NCBI GenBank assembly: GCA_037157565.1
Contig: JAZHRO010000039.1
Coordinates: 44,268,001-44,332,000, forward strand
Origin: Thalassia testudinum
Lineage: Eukaryota; Streptophyta; Magnoliopsida; Alismatales; Hydrocharitaceae
Reading direction: 5' to 3'
Length of the DNA: 64,000 nt
Shown here: piece by piece, positions 13,503 through 24,289 of the stretch
How positions within the stretch are numbered: position 1 is the stretch's first letter
How the letters are laid out: each line of letters opens with the position of its first letter
Translations under genes and position numbers: made by a program
The notes under the pieces: model-generated
What the model saw: the letters and a program-made list of their open reading frames with translations, nothing else
Told to the model about the DNA's origin: nothing
Database searches by the model: none

Positions 13503-16500
13503 TCAGTTAGGTTGGGTTGCTGTTGTGGGTGAACTCCCAATGGGTCTCAGTCCCATCCCAAGCCTAGCCTTAAGGACTAAAGATATATCAATTCCTTTAG
13601 TAAATGGATCTGCTGTGTTATTCTTGGATCCTATAAATTTCACAACAATCACTCCTTGAGACACTAAATCCCTTACAGACTTGAGTCTGATTTGGATATG
13701 TCTCCTTGTTTTCCGATTAAACTTTCAACTCTTAATCTTTGCTATAGCAGTCATGCTATCACAATGCAAAGATATCGTAGGAATTGGCTTACCCACCATA
13801 GGGATTTCTGTAAGAAGTCCCTTTAGCCATTCAACCTCAATTCCAGTGGTGTCCAAAGCATATAGCTCAGCCTCAAAGGTAGATCGGGTTAAAATGATCT
13901 GTTTTGCAGACCGTTAGGAGACTGCACTGCCTCCAAGTGTAAAGTCATACCCTGTAACACCATTACTCCCAGAATCCTCCATTTGACCAATCCAACTTGC
14001 ATCACTATATCCTTCCAAAACTGAAGGATATTTACCATAATGCAAATTAAGGGAAATAGTTTCCTTTAAGTCCCTAAGTACTCGGTCTAAGGCATCCCAA
14101 TGAGTATGGTCATGATAGCTTGTGTATCTATTCAACTTACACACGAAAGAAGAAATATTCGGTCTAGTATAGTTAGCCAAATACATCAAGCTTCCTATAA
14201 TCTATGAATATCTTAGTTGTGAAATAGGTATTTTACTTTTGTTCTTATAGAGAGTTTTTGATTAATCAAAAGGAGTACTTACAGCCTTGTAATCTTCATA
14301 ACCAAATTTTTCAAGAACTTTCTCAACATAATGAGATTGAGAAATAGCTATCACCTTTGCTGACCGAATTAGTTTTAGGCCTAAGATCACATTTGCAACA
14401 CCCATATCCTTCATCTCAAACTTACTACTCAAGAACAACTTAGTTTTATTCACAATTCTAATGTCTGATACAAACAATAATATATTATCTACATATAGGC
14501 ATAGCACAATACACAAATCACCTTTAATCATAGAGTAGACACACCTATCAGATTTGTGACCTACAAAGCCAAAAGATTGTATAGTCTTATCAAATTTTTC
14601 ATGCCATTACTTGGGTGCTTGTTTCAAACCACAAAGAGATTTAACAAGCTTGTAAACCTTTTTCTCGTTCCCAAGAGCTACAAATCCCTCAGGCTGGTCC
14701 ATATAGATCTCCTTAAGATTGCACGAAGAAAGGTGGTCTTCACATCCATTTGGTGGATAGTGAGATCATAAATATAAAGCCAATGCAATAAACATCCGGA
14801 TAGTAGTTATCTTAGTTACTGGAGAATAGGTATCGAAATAATCGATTCCTTTCATTTGTTTGAACCCCTTGGCAACAAGTTTAGCTTTGTATTTTTTAAT
14901 AGATCCGTCAGACTTGAGTTTTCTCTTAACCACCCACTTGCACCCAATAGTAGAACATCCTAGAGGTAAATCAACCAACTCCCAAGTGCCATTAGAGATG
15001 ATCGAGTCCATTTCATTTTTAACGACATCTTTCCAGTGCTTAGCTTTAGAAGAAGCTATAGCATCACGATAAGTGGGGGGATCACCCTTGACTTCATAAG
15101 TAATAAAATCACTTCTCAAATCCTTGGTAATTCTTGGTCTTTTACTTCTTCTAGGTTCATACTTTTCTACTTAATTGGGTTCAGAACGAGAAGAGCTAGC
15201 CCCGACATTAGACATCCTTTCCATTTGATCAGGAATAGAACCAGATGTGGTGGCTAGATCATTTGAAGTTACATTTTGAGGTAATCTAGTCTTCATAGAG
15301 AAAACATCCTCAAAAAATGTAGCATCACGAAGCTCAACAATAGTGTTGACATCTATGCCTGAAATATTAGATTTTACAGCAAAAAATCTATAGGCATAGC
15401 TATTATCAATGTAACCCAGAAATACCACGTCAATTGTCTTAGGTTCAAGCTTATTCCTCTCGTGTTCTGGGACAACCACTTTTGCAAGGCAGCCCCACAC
15501 CTCAAGGTATTTCAAACTTGGTTTCCTGTTTCTCCAAATCTCAAATGGATTACTTTTCTTATGCTTGAGGCGAATTCTATTCATAATATGGCATGCCGTA
15601 TTCAAAGCCTCCCCTTACATGTAAGTAGGTAATCCTGAGCTTTGCAAGAGAGCGTTAACCATGTCAGTTAGGGTCTTATTCGATCGCTCTGCTATCCCAT
15701 TGGATTAAGGGGAATATAGAGCCGTCACTTCATGAACTATACCAAAAGCTTAGCACTGTTCATCAAATAAATTAGATGTGTATTCCCCTCATCTATCTTA
15801 CCCCAGTCTCTTAAGAATTTTCTCAGCTTGTGTTTCTTCTTCTTTCTTAAAGATATGGAATTTACTTAATACCTCATCTTTAGACTTAAGCAAATACACA
15901 TAGCAGTATCTGCTACTGTCATCTATAAAGGTGATAAAATACTTTTTATTATCCTTAGTCAACACACTGTTAAACTCGCAAATATTCGTGTGCACCAAAT
16001 CTAGAGCCTTGGTATCTCTAGTAATAGAGTGAAAAGGCTTCATAGTTTGTTAGCCTGCACACATATCTCGCATTTCTTAGTTTTATTTATGGTGTGTTCA
16101 GGAATCATATTTAATTTCATTATTCTTTTTAAAGAATTAAAATTTACATGACCCAATCTACCATACCATATATCACAAGATTCAACATTACTGCAAACAA
16201 ATTGAATCGAATGAAAACTAACATTATTTAGAGCATTTTTAGATGATGCATCCACATCACATCTCACTCTAAACAATATATCAAAATCTACCAAATACCC
16301 TTTTCATAAAATATTGCATGTCTCAACAACTTTATTACATTTAAAGTTTAACTCAAAATCCTCTCTAACTAACAAGGAACCAGAAAGAACATTCTTTTTT
16401 ACAGCAGGAATGTGCAACACCCTGCGCAGTGTCCAGGCTTGCCCCGAGGAAAACATCAAGTCCACGCATCCAAATCCCAGCACCTTGGCTGCAGAGTCAT

Positions 16501-17495
16501 TCCCCATCTTCACAGTCTGGCCATTGCAGGTCTGATAGGAAGAAAAGAACGATCTATCAATACAAATATGTACATTGACTCCAGTATTCACGAGCCATTC
16601 AGTAGGATCGTGAATAACAAAGAGTTTGGATTTTATTGAGACATACCCATTGCTAGCCCCTCCTCCTCGATGATCACATTCACCTGAAGATTTTCGTCTG
16701 TGATCTTCTGTTGAGATTTATTAGAAGGACGATCCTTCTTCCAATGCCCAACCTGCCCACAATGCCAACATGATTTGTTCTTGGATTTCTTCTGGATCTT
16801 GGATTCAGCCGTCGTTTTATTTTTATTGTTCTTATTTTTATTCTCCTTGCCCTTAAATGTCATGACATTCACCTTAGACTCCACCGGCATTACAGGTTTC
16901 TATTTTCTATACTTTTCCTCAATAGCAATGGCTATCATCAAGTCATCAAGAGAAATCTTTCCCTTCCTGTGTTTGAGAGTCATCCCAAAGTCCTCCCAAA
17001 ATTTAAGGAATTTCTCAATGATAGACATAACTTGAAACTTTTCAAGAAGCTTCATTTCAGCTTCTGCTAAACCATGGAGCAATAACAGAAATTCATGTGC
17101 CTGCTCTGATACCGATTTACCCTTAGTAATTTAGAATTTAAGGAATTTTTCAATACCAAGGTCCTCGATATTATACTTCTTGTCCAACTCCTCCCATAGC
17201 CCCTTCACAGTGGACGTGGATGTGCTGTACACATAAACAACACATTGGACAATGCCAATAAGATGCAACTATGACAAATACGGTTGCACTCATTCCACAC
17301 ATCCACTGCCTTTTGGCCTTTAGGAGTGCGATTTTCCTTATCCAAAATTGGGCAATCGATTTCCAACACCGAGATTAAACCAATGGTAGTCAAGCAAATT
17401 CTCATGCGTTGTTGCCAACAATTGAAATTTTGCCTATCAAATTTCTCGGGCATACCAGATAAGTCTACACGTGATTTAAAAGTTATTTCCGACAT
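13503..17495 (-). pseudogene. Copia gag-pol polyprotein pseudogene
   Basis: The GAG begins at 17495 (MSEITFKSRVDLSGMPEKFD). A zinc knuckle lies at about 16730-16770 (CWHCGQVGHWKKD), where the fourth metal ligand is Arg instead of Cys. The protease region near 16590 has NTGVNVHI in place of the usual D-S-G-x-x-H. Integrase spans about 15171-16290 (WYGRLGHVNFNSL; CEICVQAN; FITFIDDSSRYCYVYLLKSK). Reverse transcriptase lies at 14262-15119 (GCKWVVKRKLKSDGSIKKYK; YVDN where YVDD is usual). RNase H follows at 13503-13918 (YSDASWIG; near the end LGMGLRPIG). Several in-frame stops and frame changes interrupt the chain, so no functional polyprotein can be made. Confidence 0.92.
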
Positions 17496-17533
17496 CCCAA
17501 ATATTTTAGATCTAAGCGATACCTTCTCTAGAT

Positions 17534-18581
17534 TGTTGAAATAAACGCATATAGGAAATAAACAAATAAAAACATATATATTTCCAACATTTTCGCATAA
17601 ATAAAAAATATTAAATCAAGTCAAATATGATTTGGCAAAATCCAGAATAAAATAACGAACAAATAACATGCAATATCACAAATAAACAAAACGAGAAGAG
17701 ATTAGATTTTATTCCAATAGAAGCACCCATTAAGGACTTCCCTCCCAGCAGGGTATCGCCTCCCACAATACTGGTGCGTCAAAATCTGACGAACTCCTCC
17801 CAGGATACGACGATCCATCTTCAAGATTTGGCGCACTCCGATCTTGGACGTTTTCGAAAACCACCTCAGGAGAACGAAGCCGAGATAATTTAGTTTCCAA
17901 CCAAATTCCTAATTGATTTACCAACTGAATGGTTTGAACAACAAAAAAACTTTTCGTGGATCTTTTAATCTTTTTGTGCAATATCGACAAAAGTGATTAG
18001 AGATTTTTCTACCAATCTCACGTTGAACGAACGTACCAAGAAAGAGAGAGTGGAAAGAGCTTTTCCGCTCTTATTGTGTGTCAAATGAGAGCCCTCTCAT
18101 GACTCTTATATAAAGTACACGACCAGATGTTTAAGAAAATTCATGTTTTATAGAAACACGGCAATTGATTGACCGAAACAATTAGTCGATCAAACTTCAC
18201 TAATTGGTTGACCAAACTAATTGATCAACTAAACTAAATTCATTGATCCACCAAAATAATTGATCGACTAATTTTACATTTTGATTAACCAATCCAGATC
18301 AAAATCGTGAGATTTAAAATCTGTAACAAAATGAGTCCAAGTTCCAAATTGATTCTCACCTGAATCAATTTACTAAGCGTGCGTGGTCTTCAGCCCTACC
18401 TTGCACTCTTTGCTATAGAAGTCATAGGAGGCAGAAGCTTTGTACACTAACCAATAGATTTGTCCACTTCTAGTATGAGACTAAAAACTTCTCCTAAATC
18501 TCATTGATTTCAACATGAATTCCCACATCACTATATAATAATTGCATCCTAATTAATACAATTAGACCCTTAAATCCAACA
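17534..18581 (-). repeat. 5' LTR of the copia element
   Basis: Partner of 11932-12987, with intact TG...CA ends (TGTTGAAATAAAC ... AAATCCAACA). It contains an insertion or deletion relative to the other LTR near 17620-17670 and numerous substitutions. The palindromic-word array at about 18165-18295 is a decayed version of the one at 12545-12695. Confidence 0.9.
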
Positions 18582-18586
18582 ATTAT

Positions 18587-20220
18587 CAATATAATTAATA
18601 ATTTTGGTGACGGTTGCACCCCCACATACCCCCTTCTTTATATGGTGCACTGAATGTTCATTATTAATAGATAATTTTTTTGAGAGGATATTATTAGAAT
18701 GCACTGGTATGCTTATCAAAAAAAGAAAAAAGAAATCATTCATATTCTTTGAATGTGCCATCTGAATTAGTTCTTTGAGCATAAATACAAAGTGAATGGA
18801 GATGAAATTAAGTTTACAGATGTAAGAGGCACATTTTTTCATGATATAGCAAAAACTAAACTTGCAAGAGTTAATATCTAAATAAAAGAGTATCAACATT
18901 TATTTATTCTATATTGAAACTCTAAGCCCCCTTATCAACCATTAAATTAACCATCACTTGATGTGAATTCTATATCTCTCTAGATATCACTTGAGTTAAT
19001 TTATCACACTTTTTTTTTGTGCTTACTGTGACTTAATTCCACTACTTGTTAAACATTTTAGAGAAATTAAAGATAACTAGATAAGGACATCTATATGCTT
19101 ATCCACGTAATTCACTTCCCAATTAGATTTTTTAATCTTAATGCCAAGTGAAGGGAGCCAAAATAAATCTCGGGTAATAGAGCAACCGGTGGACAAGGCT
19201 TCAGAAATCATTGTTAAAGGGGAGGAAGTGCATAGAGTTCAAAGGATATCCCATAGATGAGGTCTGTGGATGGAGCCATTACTCGGGATTTTATTGTGAC
19301 AACTATTTATTCATTTTATAGTTAGTGCTACTGCAGCATTTATAGTTAACTAACTTGTATCATCCCACTGCCTGATTTTTAAACATTGGTGTGATTTTTA
19401 CATATGGGTCAGGTTTTTAAACTTTGGTACTGAGTTTTAAACATTCTTTTTTTTTTAGACCAGGGTTTGACTTCTATTTTGGTGGTTGTAAAATTGGTCA
19501 GATGTTTACTTTTATATGGTTTGAACTTGTGTTGCCCTAAACTTTTCTTTGATCTATCAACTTGGGTCTAATTTTCACGTTTATATGGTCCAAACTTGGG
19601 TTTGATTTGGAGTGGATTTAAACTTGCCTCTAAACTTGGGTCAATCTAATTAAACTTGGCTTCGTGCTTACGTCTGATATTTACTTTTATATGGTTTGAG
19701 CTCCAACTGAACTGTGGTCGATCTAAACTGCTTCTAAACTTGGGTGGATTTTAACTTGACTCCAAACTTGGGTCTGATTTGTAACTTCATATGGTCTCTT
19801 TCTGTAACTGCTTTTCGATGAAGAGGGCAAGTCCCCCGATCTAGGCTGTCCGGTGTTTTTGGCTGTAGCAGATTTGGTTGTAGCATGACTTGCCACATGC
19901 TTAGATATGCTTATTATGTTCATGCAGATTATGGAACCCACATACTTTCTCGACTTCATTGGTACTTGACTAGCTTGGTCAATACATGAAATGGGCGTGG
20001 GAGGATAGATTTATGAACTTACAATTGGAAGAAGTGGATAAAACTGGAAATAGAGGATCAAGTAAATTAATAATTCTAAATGTGAGGTGTCATATGATTT
20101 TGAGAAGTTGCATTATTTTTGAAGGAATATCCGCATGTATGAATGTTAGCTGAATCCTTCAACACCTACTGATGAAGTGTGTAGATCTGATTTTTGATAT
20201 CTGAATTCGCTTTCAAGTTT
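18587..20220. other. Interior of CACTA-2, mostly unrecognised sequence
   Basis: This resumes the CACTA-2 interior after the copia insertion. A GACGGTTGCACCCCC stretch near 18605 still resembles the element's subterminal words. At about 19380-19790 the word AAACTTGGGTCTGATTT recurs in diverged form. A minus-strand ORF at 19723-19959 (78 codons, Ser/Lys-rich) is not recognisable and not called. I see no other gene. Confidence 0.4.
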
Positions 20221-21215
20221 CAGCTGCTAGTACTCACGGAAGCTCTGGTCTGCCTCCTGTGGCAGGGGAGATTGATGATCATATCCAAATTCAGGTTTGG
20301 AAATTTGAATCCAATATTTGAATATTGGATAGGTGGGTTTTTGTTCAATTGGAAATGGTTCCTGGTACTTCCAACTGGTGGGGTTCAAATGGTAGGGGAA
20401 TTATGGAAATATGAAGTATTTCTCTTAATCTATGTGCAAAGAAGTGGACTAAAATTCTGCTTCCATTGATTTTCAAAAGACATTAGCCCCAATTTCACAA
20501 TGCTTATTGCATACAGAATCAGAGTTTTGTTCGATGTAACTCTATGTATTTCCTTTTATGTACTTAAGGTCATACCAGCTGAGGAACATGCAATAAAAAT
20601 TGCTACTGCTCGAGATGCAATTGGAGATGCTGACTTTTTCCAGAATTCTGCTGTTGCATTCTTTCAAGTCTTGTATTTATACTTTGGTTTACTCTTACAT
20701 TTTTGTGTATTCTTTCAAGAATTCTGCCGGTGTCTCTTTACATTTAAAAAGTTTGCCAGTATATTATCCTCACTGTAGATTCTTTTTGGTAAGTTTGGCT
20801 CTCATTTTTCCCAAGCCATCATGGCTCGGAAACTATATGGTCTGTTTGTATTATGGTTGATCAGTTCTTGGTCCAGAAAGGACTACATTACTGTTTCTGT
20901 GACCAATAATCTGTATTTGAGGGCTTAAGTTAGAAGTTGAGCTTTTACCTTCATGGTTTCTTATGCTTGACTACCATCATATTACTAAGTTATGACCTCT
21001 CTATTGCAGAATGATATGGCCTCTAATATAATATTTTTTTCGAATATGATGCAAGTTCTATGTACTTATATCTACTTAAATGTCTATTACAGAAGATAAA
21101 TCACTTTTTCGGAGTTCCAGTTGCATTTGACTATGAAGACTATGTTAAACGTCCTGAATCATTAGTACAGGCCCCATATTTCCTCCAGCCAAGAGTTGGG
21201 GAATGTCTCATACTG
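20221..21215 (+). pseudogene. Captured host-gene exons of unknown identity inside CACTA-2
   Basis: Three exon-like islands with plausible splice borders lie in order. At about 20221-20295 (acceptor TTTCAG, donor GTTTGG) the reading is AASTHGSSGLPPVAGEIDDH. At about 20571-20670 (after TACTTAAG) it is VIPAEEHAIKIATARDAIGD and continues to about NSAVAFFQ. At about 21092-21210 (acceptor ATTACAG) it is KINHFFGVPVAFDYEDYVKR and continues to FLQPRVGE. The islands read open without stops and have codon-like composition unlike the A/T-rich sequence between them. I do not recognise the family. The retained introns indicate a DNA-level capture, not a retrocopy. Confidence 0.5.
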
Positions 21216-21544
21216 GTGTTTTTCTTTTTTTAATAACCTGTTGAGTTTTGTTTTGGAATGTCATCCTTATAGCTAATTGTCTTGCTTGTATAATGTATAT
21301 TGATATCCTTATCTTAGTGCTTGATTATTTGTTGTCTTAGAATAGATATTGATTAAGTGTCACAGCATTGAAGATATTTTTCTTGAATGTGTCATTTTAG
21401 GATTTTGTTTATCCTTTTTTTCTTGTCGTTGTACGTGGAATCTTAGTCGGTAGTTATTAGATGCATCTCTAATAGCACAAGTGGAGGATTTTAATTTGAT
21501 TCATGTAGTTTCATGTTCTTATTTGGATTTAACTTGCTTAGCAG

Positions 21545-22230
21545 GTTGTAGCTTCACAGGACTGACCTGAAGTTACCAAGTATGCTGGTCTAGTTTACGC
21601 CCAAGCACATCGTCAGGAATTAATGCAAGTCCTATATAAAGTTTGGTAAGACCAATTGTGTGTTGACTTATTGCCCTATTTGTAGGGATGGGGTTAGCGA
21701 GGGGCAATTCTGCCAGGTCTTACTCCATTAACTTGATGCAATCAAGAAGGTAGCTACGTTATCTCGTTGGCAATGCATGTCTTTGGCCCTGGTTTTTATT
21801 ACTTTCGTGGTTGTCCAAAAACGCCATCACACTCGCCTCTTTGCAAAAAATCATGCAGATCAGTGTTCTATTGACAAGAGTGGAAACATCCTGCCCAGTT
21901 AGATTTTTTCCCCCTTAAAAAGCATTCCTAGCTGGATTCTCTTCCATTAAAGTATGAGTGACATTTTTGTTACTTATCGTTGAATTGTATAGCCATAATT
22001 AGACTAAAATGCCTTCTCAAAGCTAAAATAGATGGCGATTTGTTTTATTTTTCTTTTCTATGTGCAGTTCCCCCTGCATATTATGCCCACCTAGCTACTT
22101 TCCGAGCATGATTCTACATGGAGCCAAAGACATCAGATAGTGGCCCTATGACCAATGAGGCTGCAACAGGATGCGCAGCATCCATCGAAGGCTCTCGCAG
22201 CAAGTCAATCCTTCAACGTGATAATCGAGC
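21545..22230 (+). pseudogene. AGO1: Captured ARGONAUTE C-terminal (PIWI) fragment
   Basis: ARGONAUTE proteins bind small RNAs and silence matching transcripts through the PIWI domain. Four exon remnants follow PIWI order. At 21545-21647 (acceptor TTAGCAG) the reading VVASQD-stop-PEVTKYAGLVYAQAHRQEL is followed by the donor GTAAGA. At about 21686-21750 comes DGVSEGQFCQVLL. At about 21800-21895 comes [20 protein letters not shown], continuing to SGNILP. At 22068-22230 (acceptor GTGCAG) comes VPPAYYAHLATFRA-stop-FYMEP, then KTSDSGPM, the usual C-terminal tail. Two stops are the expected decay of TGG and CGA codons. The exon with the conserved HPTEFDFY segment is absent, and all N-terminal domains (PAZ, MID) are missing. 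Introns are retained. The tail suggests the AGO1/AGO10 clade; the symbol marks family, not a proven ortholog. Confidence 0.88.
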
Positions 22231-23869
22231 ACAAGAAGGCTCTGTCAGGTTTGATAGATTCCATGGATAGCATTCAAAATTTGGCAATAAAATTCATGGG
22301 ACTAGTTTGATAGATTCACCAGGTTAATAAAATTCTATGCTTTTCCCTGTTTTTCCAATTGAAAAGGGTCAGACTCTCATAACCAGCGATAGTGCATTGA
22401 AATGATAAATAGCCTGACCACATGAGGCAACTTATAGAATTTGAATGCGGCAAACAAATGAAATCGAGATTGCAGGCCCGTTAACAGCTTAGCTGTTCTC
22501 TCCTATTTGGTTCAAATGCATTAGCATTCTCTTCATTGGAGGAGATCTATTTATAGTGTTTTCTGTTTCCATCTTGAGAAGTTAGTTAATTGGTCATAAC
22601 TTTTCGTTTCTCTTGCAATTCTGATTATCAATAAACTTCTGAATATTTATCATATTTAGATAATCATCCTTGCTTTGTTAAATAAAAAAACATGGACGTC
22701 AGAGACAGCCAAATCTGATGATCTTTCTTTAGGGTTCACGAGTTATTAGAACTCTTATCTGGAGTCCGGGGGGTTCGCGGCGCGGCGTGGTTATCTCATA
22801 TTTTCTTAATCTTTGTTGGGAACTTACCGGTTAGCAATCATTAGCTTCTAGTGCAATTGGAACTGCAAAATCTATGCATTGAAGAAGTTAATGAAAGAAG
22901 CCCCTTTAGATATGGTACTACAGTAAGTTGCATCTTGATGAGCACAGGAACATATACTGATTGGGAGCTTTCTTCTTCCTCCACATGTAAACCTTTTAGG
23001 TGGCACAACAAATGCAATAGATATGCAAGGCCATGCCTTTTCCTTATCTACAGGTTGCATGTTCTTAACTTTATATGGATACCTGCGGCTCACATCATAT
23101 AAGCAAATTGTCAGCCTGCACTTCTTGTTTTTGAAAATTCTCTCCCATATTCAACTGAACTAAATGCATAATTATCTTTATCAACATAATTACATAATTA
23201 CATAATTTCTCTCCCATAATCAACATAATTACATAATTGAACAACCCCACTCAATATCACCACATATATCATCATTATCTTTATTTCAAGAGATGGCATT
23301 ATTGTTACTCCGTTCATTGTTTCTAGCTGTATTTTTTCCTACAATTGCTGATGTAGATAATCTGATTGGTCCAGATGCTGCATATCAGGAAGGAAAGGAG
23401 AATATTTTCAAAGGGCACCTTGCCAATATGCATAGATCCATATCATGCCCACCTTCTTTTGGTGTAGATACGTCCACATCCCTTGAGCTAAAAGGTGTTG
23501 CTCCACGGGCTTCCAACTTGATCCACGTTACTGCCAGAGTAATCTTTATGGACAACTACATTGTGGCTTTATGCTGAAATAGTTTTCTAGTTATTTTCTT
23601 TTAGGCTTAGCATAGGATTTGATGATAGCTCACTAATTGTAATAATACTTGATCATCAAAGATGTGTTGTATGCATATTATAGAGTTAGTGGTCTTTTAT
23701 ATTTTGATGCATAATTTTCAATTGTTTTTTTTGTAATTTCTTAATAATAATGTAACAAGCACTTTATATTTGAATTTTAATAAAAATGGTGTATTATATC
23801 ATTGTTTCCATGTTATATATATATATGAATATGCTTGCCTTTGTGGTGAATGTATATGACTAAAGAGTC
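22231..23869. other. Interior of CACTA-2 right of the ARGONAUTE fragment
   Basis: Contains no TE protein that I recognise. One plus-strand ORF at 23293-23577 (94 codons) begins with a hydrophobic stretch (LLLLRSLFLAVFFPTIADV) and continues with NIFKGHLANMHRSISCPP and LELKGVAPRASNLIHVTARV. Its composition is protein-like and it may be another captured exon, but I cannot name it and give it no function. Short direct repeats (ATAATTACATAATT) occur at 23180-23240. Confidence 0.35.
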
Positions 23870-24168
23870 TTTGGTCATGGTTTATAAACTTTGATGAAAG
23901 AATAAACCATGACCAAATGTCTTTAGTCACGGTTTTTAACAATGATCAAAAGCTCTTGTGCTTAGTCGTGGTGGGAGGCTTTGGCCATGGTTTTATGTAG
24001 AACTGTGACCAAAGGCATTTAGTTAAGGTTGGTGGTAGGTTACCAAAAGTGATAGCTTTTGGTCACGGTTTTGGGTATAACCGCGACTAAAACTCTTCCG
24101 CCATGCAATTATTGGTGACGGGGTTTAGGCTTTTGGTCACGGTTGAAAAACCCTTTTTTGTTGTAGTT
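23870..24168. repeat. Right subterminal repeats and terminus of CACTA-2
   Basis: Six or more variants of TTTGGTCACGGTTTT or its complement occur in 280 bp (for example CTTTGGTCATGGTTTA near 23870, TTAGTCACGGTTTTT near 23920, TTTTGGTCACGGTTTTGGG near 24060). The terminal TTTTTTGTTGTAGTT follows. They mirror 11655-11905, which pairs the two ends as one element across 12.5 kb. Confidence 0.78.
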
Positions 24169-24289
24169 GTTTAAGGTATATTAACTTTAACTTTGTAATG
24201 AAGTTGAAATCTTTTAGTTATTTTTTTAAAAATTTATTGTTGCAGTTTTTCTCATTTATCATATAAATTAAATTTGGTGACATGTTTAA

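Larger units (their letters stand above)
11932..18581 (-). mobile_element. Complete but decayed Ty1/copia retrotransposon
   Basis: Two LTRs (11932-12987 and 17534-18581) bound a minus-strand gag-pol remnant in copia order: GAG, protease, integrase, reverse transcriptase, RNase H. The 5-bp duplication ATTAT lies at 11927-11931 and again at 18582-18586. On the minus strand the LTR starts TGTTGGATTTAAGGG and ends TTTATTTCAACA. Just inside the right (5') LTR is a primer-binding-like stretch with a GGTATC core (about 17510-17532), and just inside the left (3') LTR is the purine tract TTGTGGGGGAT. It sits inside the left subterminal region of CACTA-2. Internal stops and LTR divergence visible by eye show an old insertion. 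Confidence 0.93.
11633..24168. mobile_element. Non-autonomous CACTA element CACTA-2 carrying captured host exons and a nested copia element
   Basis: The left terminus reads CACTACTAGAG and is followed by subterminal repeats alternating in both orientations (TTTGGTCACGGTTTTG-like and its complement) over 11655-11905. The right end is a mirror image: the same GGTCACGGTTTT words over 23870-24150, then TTTTTTGTTGTAGTT, an imperfect inverse of CACTACAACAAAA whose outermost base has changed. Flanking trinucleotides are ATT and GTT, a 2-of-3 match to the expected 3-bp duplication. I found no transposase inside. The interior holds a complete copia insertion (11932-18581) and, further right, spliced-gene fragments (20221-22230), which suggests a gene-capturing CACTA that depended on another element for transposition. 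Confidence 0.78.

Noticed and set aside
22771..22795. G/C-rich tRNA-like stretch (GGGGTTCGCGGCGCGG)
   Set aside because: No cloverleaf could be built around it; no A-box/B-box pair with the right spacing.
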